Shown piece after piece: positions 1 to 5,466 of a stretch of 6,148 bases of DNA. Under the pieces are notes generated by a model. The model was not told the DNA's origin. It did not search any database and worked only from the letters and a program-made list of their open reading frames with translations. Position numbers and translations under genes: made by a program. Source of the stretch: CAYXDR01 sp046498185 (GTDB lineage: Bacteria; Desulfobacterota; DSM-4660; Desulfatiglandales; Desulfatiglandaceae); the NCBI GenBank assembly GCA_046498185.1, contig JAWOBE010000188.1, positions 1-6,148 of the forward strand, given 5' to 3'. The stretch's first letter is position 1. Every line of letters begins with the position of its first letter.

Positions 1-230
1 CTAAGACAGAAGATGACACCGGGGGCTATGAGAGGGTATTCAGGGTGGGGTGGAACCACAGAATATAGCCCGAAAGGCGCGTCTTCAAGAAGCTTGCGGT
101 TGCTCTCGTCGAGGAACATGTGCCGACCATCAGACAAAACAGAACAATGCCCAAAACCCAACAGTAATTCCTTAAAATTTTCATATAATTCCCTCCAAAG
201 CCCGCACAAAAATGACCCCTGAACGGGCAC
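1..230 (-). CDS. Partial unrecognised protein, runs off the left edge
   Basis: On the minus strand the frame is open from position 278, just after an in-frame TAA at 279-281, to the window edge, with no stop. I chose the GTG at 230 because GGGAGG lies 4 nt before it and a TATAAT box lies about 40 nt upstream. An ATG at 119 is a later alternative. The reading has a balanced, soluble protein-like composition, with segments such as RELYENFKELLLG, DGRHMFLDESNRK and APFGLYSVVPPHPEYPLI. I do not recognise it securely. The Pro/Tyr-rich segment faintly recalls C-terminal parts of large helicase-type proteins, in which case this would be a remnant rather than a gene start. A second frame (26-184) competes over the same DNA. 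Confidence 0.45.
   Translation of the reverse strand, partial: MPVQGSFLCGLWRELYENFKELLLGFGHCSVLSDGRHMFLDESNRKLLEDAPFGLYSVVPPHPEYPLIAPGVIFCL
26..184 (-). CDS. Short signal-peptide-like ORF, alternative frame
   Basis: This is a 52-residue frame starting at ATG 184, with GGAGG at 192-196 and a 7-nt gap, a textbook ribosome site. The N-terminus has Lys and Arg followed by a hydrophobic core (WVLGIVLFCLMVG) and then TCSS, which looks like a signal peptide or weak lipobox. After that only about 28 residues remain before a TAG, with no recognisable domain. It overlaps the longer open frame shifted by one base, so at most one is likely to be the main product. I favour the longer frame, because the hydrophobic stretch may simply be the shifted reading of its Leu-rich segment. 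Confidence 0.2.
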   Translation of the reverse strand: MKILRNYCWVLGIVLFCLMVGTCSSTRATASFLKTRLSGYILWFHPTLNTLS

Positions 231-270
231 CCCGCCTCCCTGTTGGATGCAGTTTCCGATTTTATAGAGG

Positions 271-276
271 ATTATA
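271..276 (-). promoter_or_regulatory. Possible -10 box for the left-edge gene
   Basis: A perfect TATAAT is read on the minus strand about 40 bases upstream of the GTG at 230. No good -35 hexamer sits 16-18 bases further upstream, so the support is the -10 box and its placement only. Confidence 0.3.
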
Positions 277-431
277 ACTTAAGCTGTTAGGATACCGGAA
301 CAGTCCTCGATATTCAAGAATTTCTTTCAAATGGCGGATATTTACCGTGCCCATTGTATTGAATTTGTGTTATAAGCGGTATTGGTATGGTGTCCGCATC
401 ATATCCATTTACCTTTTTCCAAGATAATTTT

Positions 432-451
432 TGATGAGTTCGTAAAAAGTC
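432..451 (+). repeat. Left terminal inverted repeat of the foldback element
   Basis: This 20-base repeat differs from the inverted copy at 563-582 at positions 7, 8 and 15 only. The conserved core TCGTAA and the AAGTC inner end are present in both. Confidence 0.6.
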
Positions 452-581
452 AAAACAATCCTGTCCCTCGGGGTCGCTTTCGGTGTCGGTATCGGAAGTT
501 GACCGGCGACCTTTTCGACCCCGATACCGATCCCGACACCGACGCCGATAAGGCGGGGATGGGACTTATTACGACGTCATC
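433..581. mobile_element. MITE-like foldback element
   Basis: The ends are inverted repeats: TGATGAGTTCGTAAAAAGTC at 432-451 matches the reverse complement of 563-582 at 17 of 20 bases. ATTTTT directly abuts both sides (427-432 and 582-587), a possible 6-bp target duplication, although it is low-complexity. The interior is a second, GC-rich inverted repeat built of TCGGTRTCGG units: 480-489 pairs with 533-542, and 486-495 pairs with 521-530. GGGGTCG (471-477) also pairs with CGACCCC (516-522). No coding frame of substance exists, so if mobile it would need a transposase from elsewhere. It occupies most of the gene-free stretch 231-673. Confidence 0.6.
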
Positions 582-582
582 A
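563..582 (-). repeat. Right terminal inverted repeat of the foldback element
   Basis: Read on the minus strand this is TGATGACGTCGTAATAAGTC, the partner of 432-451 (17/20 identical). It is followed outward by ATTTTT, matching the left flank. Confidence 0.6.
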
Positions 583-603
583 TTTTTGTATTACTGAAAA
601 TTA

Positions 604-617
604 CGGTGGTTCCACCG
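604..617. promoter_or_regulatory. 14-bp palindrome upstream of acyl-CoA ligase
   Basis: CGGTGG-TT-CCACCG has perfect 6-bp arms around 2 central bases and ends 68 bases before the ligase start. It could be an operator, for example for a fatty-acid-responsive repressor. I see no convincing -35/-10 pair next to it, so the role is unproven. Confidence 0.3.
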
Positions 618-675
618 CAGTCATACCGTTTTCGCGCCCATTTGACGGCTGGTTCCCCGAATAAGGCTCAAAAAT

Positions 676-680
676 GGAGG
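676..680 (+). promoter_or_regulatory. Ribosome binding site that fixes the ligase start
   Basis: GGAGG lies 5 bases before the ATG at 686. The earlier in-frame ATG at 674 overlaps this site and has no ribosome site of its own, so 686 is the better start. Confidence 0.75.
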
Positions 681-685
681 ATTTT

Positions 686-2497
686 ATGGGAACGCCGGTT
701 GAAAAGTCCATTCCGGCGGTATTTCAAAATCAGGCGGACAGGTACTCGGACACACCATGTATCTTCTGTAAGAACGATGGCGTATACAGGCCGCTTTCAT
801 GGACCTGTATGCAGACCATGGTCCGGAACCTCGCAGGATTTCTGATATCGCAGGATATCCGAAAAGGCGACCGCATAGCGATTTTTTCGCCCAACCGTTT
901 CGAATGGTGGATCGCAGATCTTGCCGCACTATCCATCGGAGCAGTCGATGTACCGATATACTCCACCAATTCTGCAGAAGAGGCCCGGTACATTCTTGAG
1001 CATTCGGGAAGCAGACTTTGTTTTACGGGAGAGGAAGAACATCTGCAAAAAACTCTCGAACTGCGGACTCAACTTCCAGAGCTCCAAGCCATCGTTACCT
1101 TTAATAATTCCCATGTTGCCGACAACAAAGTGATTCCCTTCGAACGAGCCCTTTCCGAAGGACGTAGCGCACAAACCGATGATCTGTTCGATGCCCGTCT
1201 GGAAGCAGTCGGCCCGGAGGATAAGGCAACGATAATCTATACATCCGGAACCACAGGACCCCCAAAGGGAGTCATGCTGTCACACGGAAACTTTCTTTCC
1301 AACGTTAATCAAATCATGACGGATTTCTCGGGCCTGCTCGAACCCGATGACATATTCCTTTCATTCCTGCCGCTCTCGCACGCCCTTGAACGGACTGCGG
1401 GCTTTTATTTGCCTATAAAAATGGGAGCGACGGTAGCCTTCGCGGAAAGTTTTTTGACGATTCAACAAAACCTCCAGGAAATAAAGCCTACGATCATAGT
1501 CAGTGTGCCCAGGCTCTACGAAAAAATCCATACCGGAGTGCTGGCAAAGGTCAAAAACGCTTCGGCCGTCAAAAAAGCTTTGTTCATGACGGCGATGAAA
1601 TGCGCCGCCCGCAATGTTGAATATGTCTGCAATGCAAAAGAAAGAAAAGGCATGTTCGAGCTTCGTTATTCGCTCGCCGACAGGCTGATTTTTTCGAAGC
1701 TGAAATCCGCCATTGGGATGGAAAGACTCAAATTCGCCGTTTCAGGCGGAGGTGCGCTTTCGGTAAAGGATGCAGAGTTTTTCCTGGGCATAGGAATCCT
1801 CGTTCTTGAAGGATTCGGCCTCACAGAAACCAGTCCGGTAACTCATGTCAACAGGCCCAGCGCCATTCAGCCCGGCTCCGTCGGAACCCCGCTCAGCGGA
1901 ACCAGGGTCAAAATTGATTCTTCAGGTGAAATCCTCATCAAGGGTCCTCAGGTGATGATCGGCTACTACAGGGATGAAGCCGCCACAAAAGCCGTATTCA
2001 CTGAAGACGGCTTTTTCCGCACCGGCGACGTCGGAGTCATCGATGAAAAAGGCCGTTTAACGATAACCGGGCGTATTAAGGAAGTTATAATAACATCCGG
2101 CGGCAAAAGCATCTCTCCTCAAAATATTGAAAACACTCTCAAAGCCTCGAAATACATCGAACAGGCAGCCGTGATTGGAGAGAAAAGGAAATACCTCTCT
2201 GCGCTTATCGTGCCGGCATTAGATGAGCTGATGAGATGGGCCTCGAGTCGGGGAATAAGAACGAACTCAATAGAATCACTATTAAACGAGGAACACGTCA
2301 AAAACCTTTATGAACAGGAACTAGCAGAATGTAATGCAGGATACGCCAGGGCCGAACAGATACGTAAATTCACCCTGCTCCCCGATGAATGGACCCAGGA
2401 AACCGGGGAACTCACTCCTACACTCAAACTCAAACGGCATGTGGTGGAAAGAAAATACGCCGACCTCATTGAAAATATGTATCCGCCTGAAATTTAG
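686..2497 (+). CDS. Long-chain fatty acid--CoA ligase (AMP-forming, FAA1 type)
   Basis: This enzyme of the ANL superfamily activates fatty acids with ATP to an acyl-adenylate and transfers the acyl group to CoA, feeding beta-oxidation or lipid synthesis at the cytoplasmic membrane. Residues are numbered from ATG 686 (603 aa). The nucleotide-binding loop YTSGTTGPPKG is at 185-195, and FLPLSHALER follows at 227-236. The adenine/acyl site EGFGLTETSP is at 375-384, and the ribose-binding TGD at 446-448. The hinge and CoA region GRIKEVIITSGGKSISP is at 462-478. The C-terminal lysine motif ELTPTLKLKR is at 575-584. Length and motif order fit the FAA1 (COG1022) branch and the gene looks intact. No other fatty-acid gene adjoins it, so chain-length preference cannot be read. 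An internal ATG with a strong GGAGG is preferred over the ATG at 674. Confidence 0.95.
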   Translation: MGTPVEKSIPAVFQNQADRYSDTPCIFCKNDGVYRPLSWTCMQTMVRNLAGFLISQDIRKGDRIAIFSPNRFEWWIADLAALSIGAVDVPIYSTNSAEEARYILEHSGSRLCFTGEEEHLQKTLELRTQLPELQAIVTFNNSHVADNKVIPFERALSEGRSAQTDDLFDARLEAVGPEDKATIIYTSGTTGPPKGVMLSHGNFLSNVNQIMTDFSGLLEPDDIFLSFLPLSHALERTAGFYLPIKMGATVAFAESFLTIQQNLQEIKPTIIVSVPRLYEKIHTGVLAKVKNASAVKKALFMTAMKCAARNVEYVCNAKERKGMFELRYSLADRLIFSKLKSAIGMERLKFAVSGGGALSVKDAEFFLGIGILVLEGFGLTETSPVTHVNRPSAIQPGSVGTPLSGTRVKIDSSGEILIKGPQVMIGYYRDEAATKAVFTEDGFFRTGDVGVIDEKGRLTITGRIKEVIITSGGKSISPQNIENTLKASKYIEQAAVIGEKRKYLSALIVPALDELMRWASSRGIRTNSIESLLNEEHVKNLYEQELAECNAGYARAEQIRKFTLLPDEWTQETGELTPTLKLKRHVVERKYADLIENMYPPEI

Positions 2498-2648
2498 GAT
2501 ACGATACGATTTTCCTCCCCGTCAAGCCTGCCTAAAAATTTCAAATTTTCATAAAAGTACAAGACTTCGTTTTTACTCTCATAGATAAAAAACGTCCGGG
2601 TCGGGGATTTCGCTGCGGGGGATTTATTGCGAAGCGACGAAAGAAAAA

Positions 2649-2685
2649 ACCCCTCCTCAGTCCATAATTTAAATTCAGGAGGGGT
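2649..2685. terminator. Hairpin terminator between convergent genes
   Basis: ACCCCTCCT (2649-2657) pairs perfectly with AGGAGGGGT (2677-2685) across a 19-base loop. On the minus strand the hairpin is followed directly by a T-run (complement of 2644-2648), so it best serves the cupin gene. On the plus strand a looser T-rich tract follows (2687-2702), so it may also stop ligase transcripts. The rest of 2498-2733 holds only AT-rich sequence and a short AAAATTT/AAATTTT dyad near 2535-2549. Confidence 0.7.
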
Positions 2686-2733
2686 CTTTATGCTTTTGTT
2701 TTAAGTAAATTTTAATTAAATTTATTGTTAAAT

Positions 2734-3057
2734 TCAGTCTGTTTTGATTCCATCCCATATAACAAGTATCAACGCTCCATCCCCTGACTCGAAGGGACCA
2801 TGACCTTCCTTGGGGCTGTAAATCTGGAAAGAACCTTCAGAAAAAACGCGGCCCTCACTCTTATAGGAGCCTTTCAAAACAAAATGTTGTTCCGTATACA
2901 CATGAGAATGAGACTCCATCTTAAAACCTTTGGGAACTTTGAGCACGATTGTCCGGCCATCCTTGTCGTCACGCAGGATTTTCATGAAAGTGCCTTCCGG
3001 ATAATCTTTTGCTACCTCCCAACCTGAGTCATCAAATATGTTTATTAAATTTTTCAT
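2734..3057 (-). CDS. Small single-domain cupin protein
   Basis: This is a 107-residue protein of one cupin beta-barrel. Cupin motif 1, G-x5-H-x-H-x3-E-x6-G, is matched exactly by Gly44, His50, His52, Glu56 and Gly63. Motif 2 is looser (G75 ... PKEGHGPF), with His86 as the likely fourth metal ligand. A mononuclear metal centre is therefore expected. The family includes small dioxygenases, isomerases and sensors, and nothing here chooses among them. The start at 3057 has GGGAGG 8-9 bases upstream. A longer frame from 3135 would add 26 residues, but its start lies almost on the transcription start and has no ribosome site. The gene stands alone, with its own promoter and terminator. Confidence 0.85.
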   Translation of the reverse strand: MKNLINIFDDSGWEVAKDYPEGTFMKILRDDKDGRTIVLKVPKGFKMESHSHVYTEQHFVLKGSYKSEGRVFSEGSFQIYSPKEGHGPFESGDGALILVIWDGIKTD

Positions 3058-3123
3058 GATAGCTCCCTCCCTTTTATTTGGGTTCAAAACGGAAAAAATC
3101 CTTTTACTGGAGCCAACATAAAA

Positions 3124-3152
3124 ATTATCAAACAAACTTATTTTACCGTCAA
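3124..3152 (-). promoter_or_regulatory. Promoter of the cupin gene
   Basis: On the minus strand, TTGACG (3147-3152) and GATAAT (3124-3129) are separated by exactly 17 bases, each hexamer matching 5/6 of the sigma-70 consensus. Transcription would start near 3117, giving a leader of about 60 bases before the ATG at 3057. This also argues against the longer reading that begins at 3135. Confidence 0.7.
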
Positions 3153-3293
3153 GGAAAATCGACCAGGGGTGGACCCCATTGTCAAGACCATTTTTTTGAG
3201 AATTAAGGTGTACAGTTATAGCGTTTAATCTGCAGGATTTAGGATCGTCGTTGGCTGAGCCGCGGCTGCAAAAAACCGCTGTTTTGTTGGCGA

Positions 3294-3533
3294 TCAGCTT
3301 GACTCCATGGTTGGGGGTATCGTTTTCCGTGCGATGTCGATAAGGGAAAGGAGCGCATTATTCACCGCTTTCTCATTCGGGAACGCCTGTGCAACCTCCG
3401 GCCTGAGAACGACGATATTAGATGACTCTTTCAAGTGTTTTGCATACTTGCCCCGCACAAAACCGCCGGGAAAATCAGCTCTCGTGTATTCTGGGCGGAG
3501 TTCGTCTTTGCCGATTTCTTTATCCTTATTCAT
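3294..3533 (-). CDS. Antitoxin-like partner of a BrnT-family toxin
   Basis: This is a 79-residue hydrophilic protein. Its layout is a charged N-terminus with LRPEYTRADF, then GGFVRGKYAKHL, then SNIVVLRPEVAQAFPNEKAVNNALLSLIDIAR. I know this pattern as a small conserved protein encoded next to BrnT-type toxins. The C-terminal part (about 40-70) reads as a short strand plus helices, reminiscent of ribbon-helix-helix antitoxins but not a classic BrnA. Its ATG overlaps the original toxin stop by 8 bases (ATGAATAA, 3526-3533), the usual coupled arrangement. It is intact although the toxin is not. Expected roles are to bind the toxin and repress the operon. Translation after the early toxin stop may depend on reinitiation. 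Confidence 0.65.
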   Translation of the reverse strand: MNKDKEIGKDELRPEYTRADFPGGFVRGKYAKHLKESSNIVVLRPEVAQAFPNEKAVNNALLSLIDIARKTIPPTMESS

Positions 3534-3791
3534 ACAGTTTCCGTTCTCATTTACTCGCCTTGCGAGCGCTTATAACCCTGATAGTTTCCCCTTCCTCAGT
3601 ATGAGAGACCAATAAAAGTCTATTCTTTGCGGATACGCCGAACGTAATATATCGATTTTCATAATCAGAATGATCGGGATCAACACCGGTGATGGCCATG
3701 GGGTCACTCAGAGCAGTTGCAGCTTCTTCGAAGGCAACCCCATGCTTCTAAGGTTAAGTTTTGCCTTTCTTGGATCCCATTCAATCTTCAT
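3526..3791 (-). pseudogene. brnT: BrnT-family toxin, frameshifted and prematurely stopped
   Basis: BrnT toxins are small RNase-like proteins (RelE fold) that inhibit translation. From ATG 3791 the reading begins MKIEWDPRKAKLNL, a typical BrnT start, then shifts frame and stops at 3708-3710. In the next frame the family continues: KHGVAFEEAATALSDP, DPDHSDYENRYITFGVS, RLLLVSHTEEGETIRVISARKASK. The simplest repair is one missing A near 3749 (CTTAGAAG for CTTAAGAAG). A TGA at 3547-3549 then interrupts the conserved C-terminus, where Arg (CGA) is usual, and ERKLYE follows before the original TAA at 3526-3528. With two independent lesions the toxin should be dead. A 50-residue piece could start at an internal ATG (3699). 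It lies 55 bases downstream of fic with no good ribosome site. Confidence 0.85.
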
Positions 3792-3846
3792 GGCTTACAA
3801 CATATCACATTCCTGCATTCTTTTCATAGTCTTCGCAGTCGTTAGA

Positions 3847-5355
3847 TCAGTCGGTCGCGTAACCTTCCCGGACGGCGTTTTCCATGTCGGCCAACTCGTC
3901 ATCGGTCAAAAACCCGAAATGCGATTCCCTCTTTCTCGCCGAAAGACGACCATTGTTTTGCAGGCAGAGCTGGATAAAAAGATCGATGAGCCGGTCAGGC
4001 ATGTCCACGATTTCCTGAATGGCCTCCTTGGTCCTATCATAATTCGCCAGAAAATCGAGTTCTTCCACCAGTTCGTGCTCGATGGTGAGGTTGACAAAAT
4101 CGTACAACGCCTCCGCCTGAGCGGTCATGTCGATATACCTGTACAGGCGTCCGGTCCCACCCTGGACGGTCATCTGCCCAAAATCGTCCAGGTCGTATTC
4201 AACCAGCCGCATCAGGGCGTTTGAGAACGCCTCCAAAGAGTGATCGTAAAGGGCCGGATTTTTCAGCATGGCGCCGGAGACCGGGAACATAAGCCCTTTC
4301 GGGATCGCGCCGCGCAGGAACAGAATATTGTGAATGAGAAAACGATGAATTCGGCCGTTGCCGTCCTCGAAGGGATGCATGAAGACGAACCCGTAGGAGA
4401 TGGCGGCTGCATGGATAACGGCAGGGACCGCGCCCTCCTTCATCACCTGGTGGGCCGTGAGCAGGCCCTCCATCAGTTCCGGCAGATCCCCAGGCTTCGG
4501 GCAGACATAATGAACGAACTGTTTCTGGTAGGAAACCGTCTGTCCGACGTAGTTCTGGTTAGCCCGGTAGTCCTTTTCGCGGAACCGGGGATCAACGATG
4601 CGGTTCTGCACGTCGATCAGGAGAGGCTTCTCACAGAAGTCCTTGTGCTCGGCCATCTCCAGCAAGCCGATGAACTTCTCTGCCCTGGAAGCGCTCGGAT
4701 TGATTTGTTCGATCTCGAATGAGGATTTGGTCTCTTTGTTATACAGGTAGCTCAATGCTCGTCTGAGAAGTTCCGCTGGATAGGAGGTCACAACCTCTTC
4801 ACACCGTTTCCGCAGGTCGATTTCCTCCATGGCGGCGAGTTTTTCGGTGCGCCGGATGATGGGACAAAAATCTTTCCCGCCAAGCAGATTGTCGAAGATC
4901 CTCTGACGCTGTACACGACGGCCGGGCGTTGCGGTGTAGTAACGGCCCGATTCCAGCAGCTCGATGTAATTCCCTTTGGCCAGATCCGGAAGTGGGAGTT
5001 TCCGCCCGGTCAGGAATTCATACAGGAACCAAACCCTACGGGCATATTTTCCGGTCGGTTTGGAGCTGATCCAGGCCGCTATTTCGTCTTCCAGGGCTAC
5101 GTCGAATAGGGCCGACAATAGCCCCAAATTAACGCCATCATATTTGAGGGCGAACTCCAGATGATTTCCGGTTCCGTCTCCCGGCCAGTAAGACTGGGGA
5201 TAGACGGATTCTACCCGCCCATCCTGAATGGTCGAGCGCAGCGTCCCGGTCGCGCTGACAGAGGACGTGTGCCAATTCGGCAGAACGCTCAAGCCGTACT
5301 GCTCGATCAGAAACGCATAGCCTGCCAGCCGGTTCTGTGTCGTGTGCAACGTCAT
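3847..5355 (-). CDS. Fic-domain protein (probable AMP-transferase)
   Basis: This is a 502-residue cytoplasmic Fic protein. Fic enzymes transfer AMP, or sometimes another phosphate-containing group, from a nucleotide to a hydroxyl side chain of a target protein. The catalytic motif HPFEDGNGRIHR (327-338) matches HPFx(D/E)GNGRxxR in full: His327 is the general base, Asp331 sits at the metal position, and Arg335 and Arg338 bind phosphate. An autoinhibitory-type helix upstream, ETKSSFEIEQ (208-217), has the SxxxE pattern of class II Fic proteins, with Ser212 and Glu216, but Gln217 replaces the usual Gly/Asn. Residues 1-200 are the N-terminal region common to Fic proteins of this size. Residues 400-502 look helical, possibly a winged-helix tail. 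The ATG at 5355 has GAGG about 5 bases upstream. Whether it acts as a toxin or a regulator cannot be read from the sequence. Confidence 0.92.
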   Translation of the reverse strand: MTLHTTQNRLAGYAFLIEQYGLSVLPNWHTSSVSATGTLRSTIQDGRVESVYPQSYWPGDGTGNHLEFALKYDGVNLGLLSALFDVALEDEIAAWISSKPTGKYARRVWFLYEFLTGRKLPLPDLAKGNYIELLESGRYYTATPGRRVQRQRIFDNLLGGKDFCPIIRRTEKLAAMEEIDLRKRCEEVVTSYPAELLRRALSYLYNKETKSSFEIEQINPSASRAEKFIGLLEMAEHKDFCEKPLLIDVQNRIVDPRFREKDYRANQNYVGQTVSYQKQFVHYVCPKPGDLPELMEGLLTAHQVMKEGAVPAVIHAAAISYGFVFMHPFEDGNGRIHRFLIHNILFLRGAIPKGLMFPVSGAMLKNPALYDHSLEAFSNALMRLVEYDLDDFGQMTVQGGTGRLYRYIDMTAQAEALYDFVNLTIEHELVEELDFLANYDRTKEAIQEIVDMPDRLIDLFIQLCLQNNGRLSARKRESHFGFLTDDELADMENAVREGYATD

Positions 5356-5360
5356 GGCAC

Positions 5361-5426
5361 CTCAAAAAATCGTTACCACTCTCAAAAAATAATTACGAAA
5401 AACCTTTTGTATAAAAATATAGTTAC
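5361..5426. repeat. Three phased direct repeats in the fic promoter and leader
   Basis: CTCAAAAAATCGTTAC (5361-5376) and CTCAAAAAATAATTAC (5381-5396) are 14/16 identical and exactly 20 bases apart. A weaker copy (12/16) begins at 5411, 30 bases further on, and overlaps the -10 box. Spacing by whole helical turns suggests binding sites for one protein on one face of the DNA, hence an operator array. It could equally be an A-tract bend or chance in AT-rich DNA. Confidence 0.45.
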
Positions 5427-5444
5427 CCTGGTAGCAATTTTCAA
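5416..5444 (-). promoter_or_regulatory. Promoter of the fic gene
   Basis: On the minus strand, TTGAAA (5439-5444) and TATATT (5416-5421) are separated by 17 bases, each 5/6 of the sigma-70 consensus. The spacer is occupied by an imperfect palindrome, GTTACC-CT-GGTAGC (5422-5435), a natural position for a repressor site. Transcription would start near 5408, leaving a leader of about 53 bases that contains two of the phased repeats. It could also drive the BrnT pair downstream. Confidence 0.7.
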
Positions 5445-5466
5445 GGAAATTGGCGTATAAGCTTGA

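Noticed and set aside
13..222. A 69-codon plus-strand frame at the left edge
   Set aside because: Its Ser/Pro-rich composition and lack of ribosome site mark it as a shadow of the minus-strand frame there.
382..597. A 71-codon plus-strand frame through the foldback element
   Set aside because: The Asp/Thr/Pro-rich DPDTDPDTD run is only the translation of the GATACCGATCC-type repeats in the palindrome.
606..845. A 79-codon plus-strand frame overlapping the ligase start
   Set aside because: It is a shifted reading of the ligase N-terminus without a ribosome site.
2607..2637. A TCGCT/AGCGA hairpin downstream of the ligase as its terminator
   Set aside because: The stem is only 5 bp with a long loop and no clean T-run follows; the ACCCCTCCT hairpin at 2649-2685 is much better.
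3240..3290. A terminator after the antitoxin gene
   Set aside because: A T-run exists on the minus strand but only a 4-bp stem (GCTG/CAGC) precedes it, too weak to call.
3670..4224. A 184-codon plus-strand frame opposite the Fic C-terminus and BrnT remnant
   Set aside because: It is antisense to well-identified protein motifs, has no ribosome site and its translation shows no domain.
4240..4722. A 160-codon plus-strand frame across the Fic catalytic region
   Set aside because: It is the antisense shadow of the HPFEDGNGRIHR region, produced by codon bias of the real gene.
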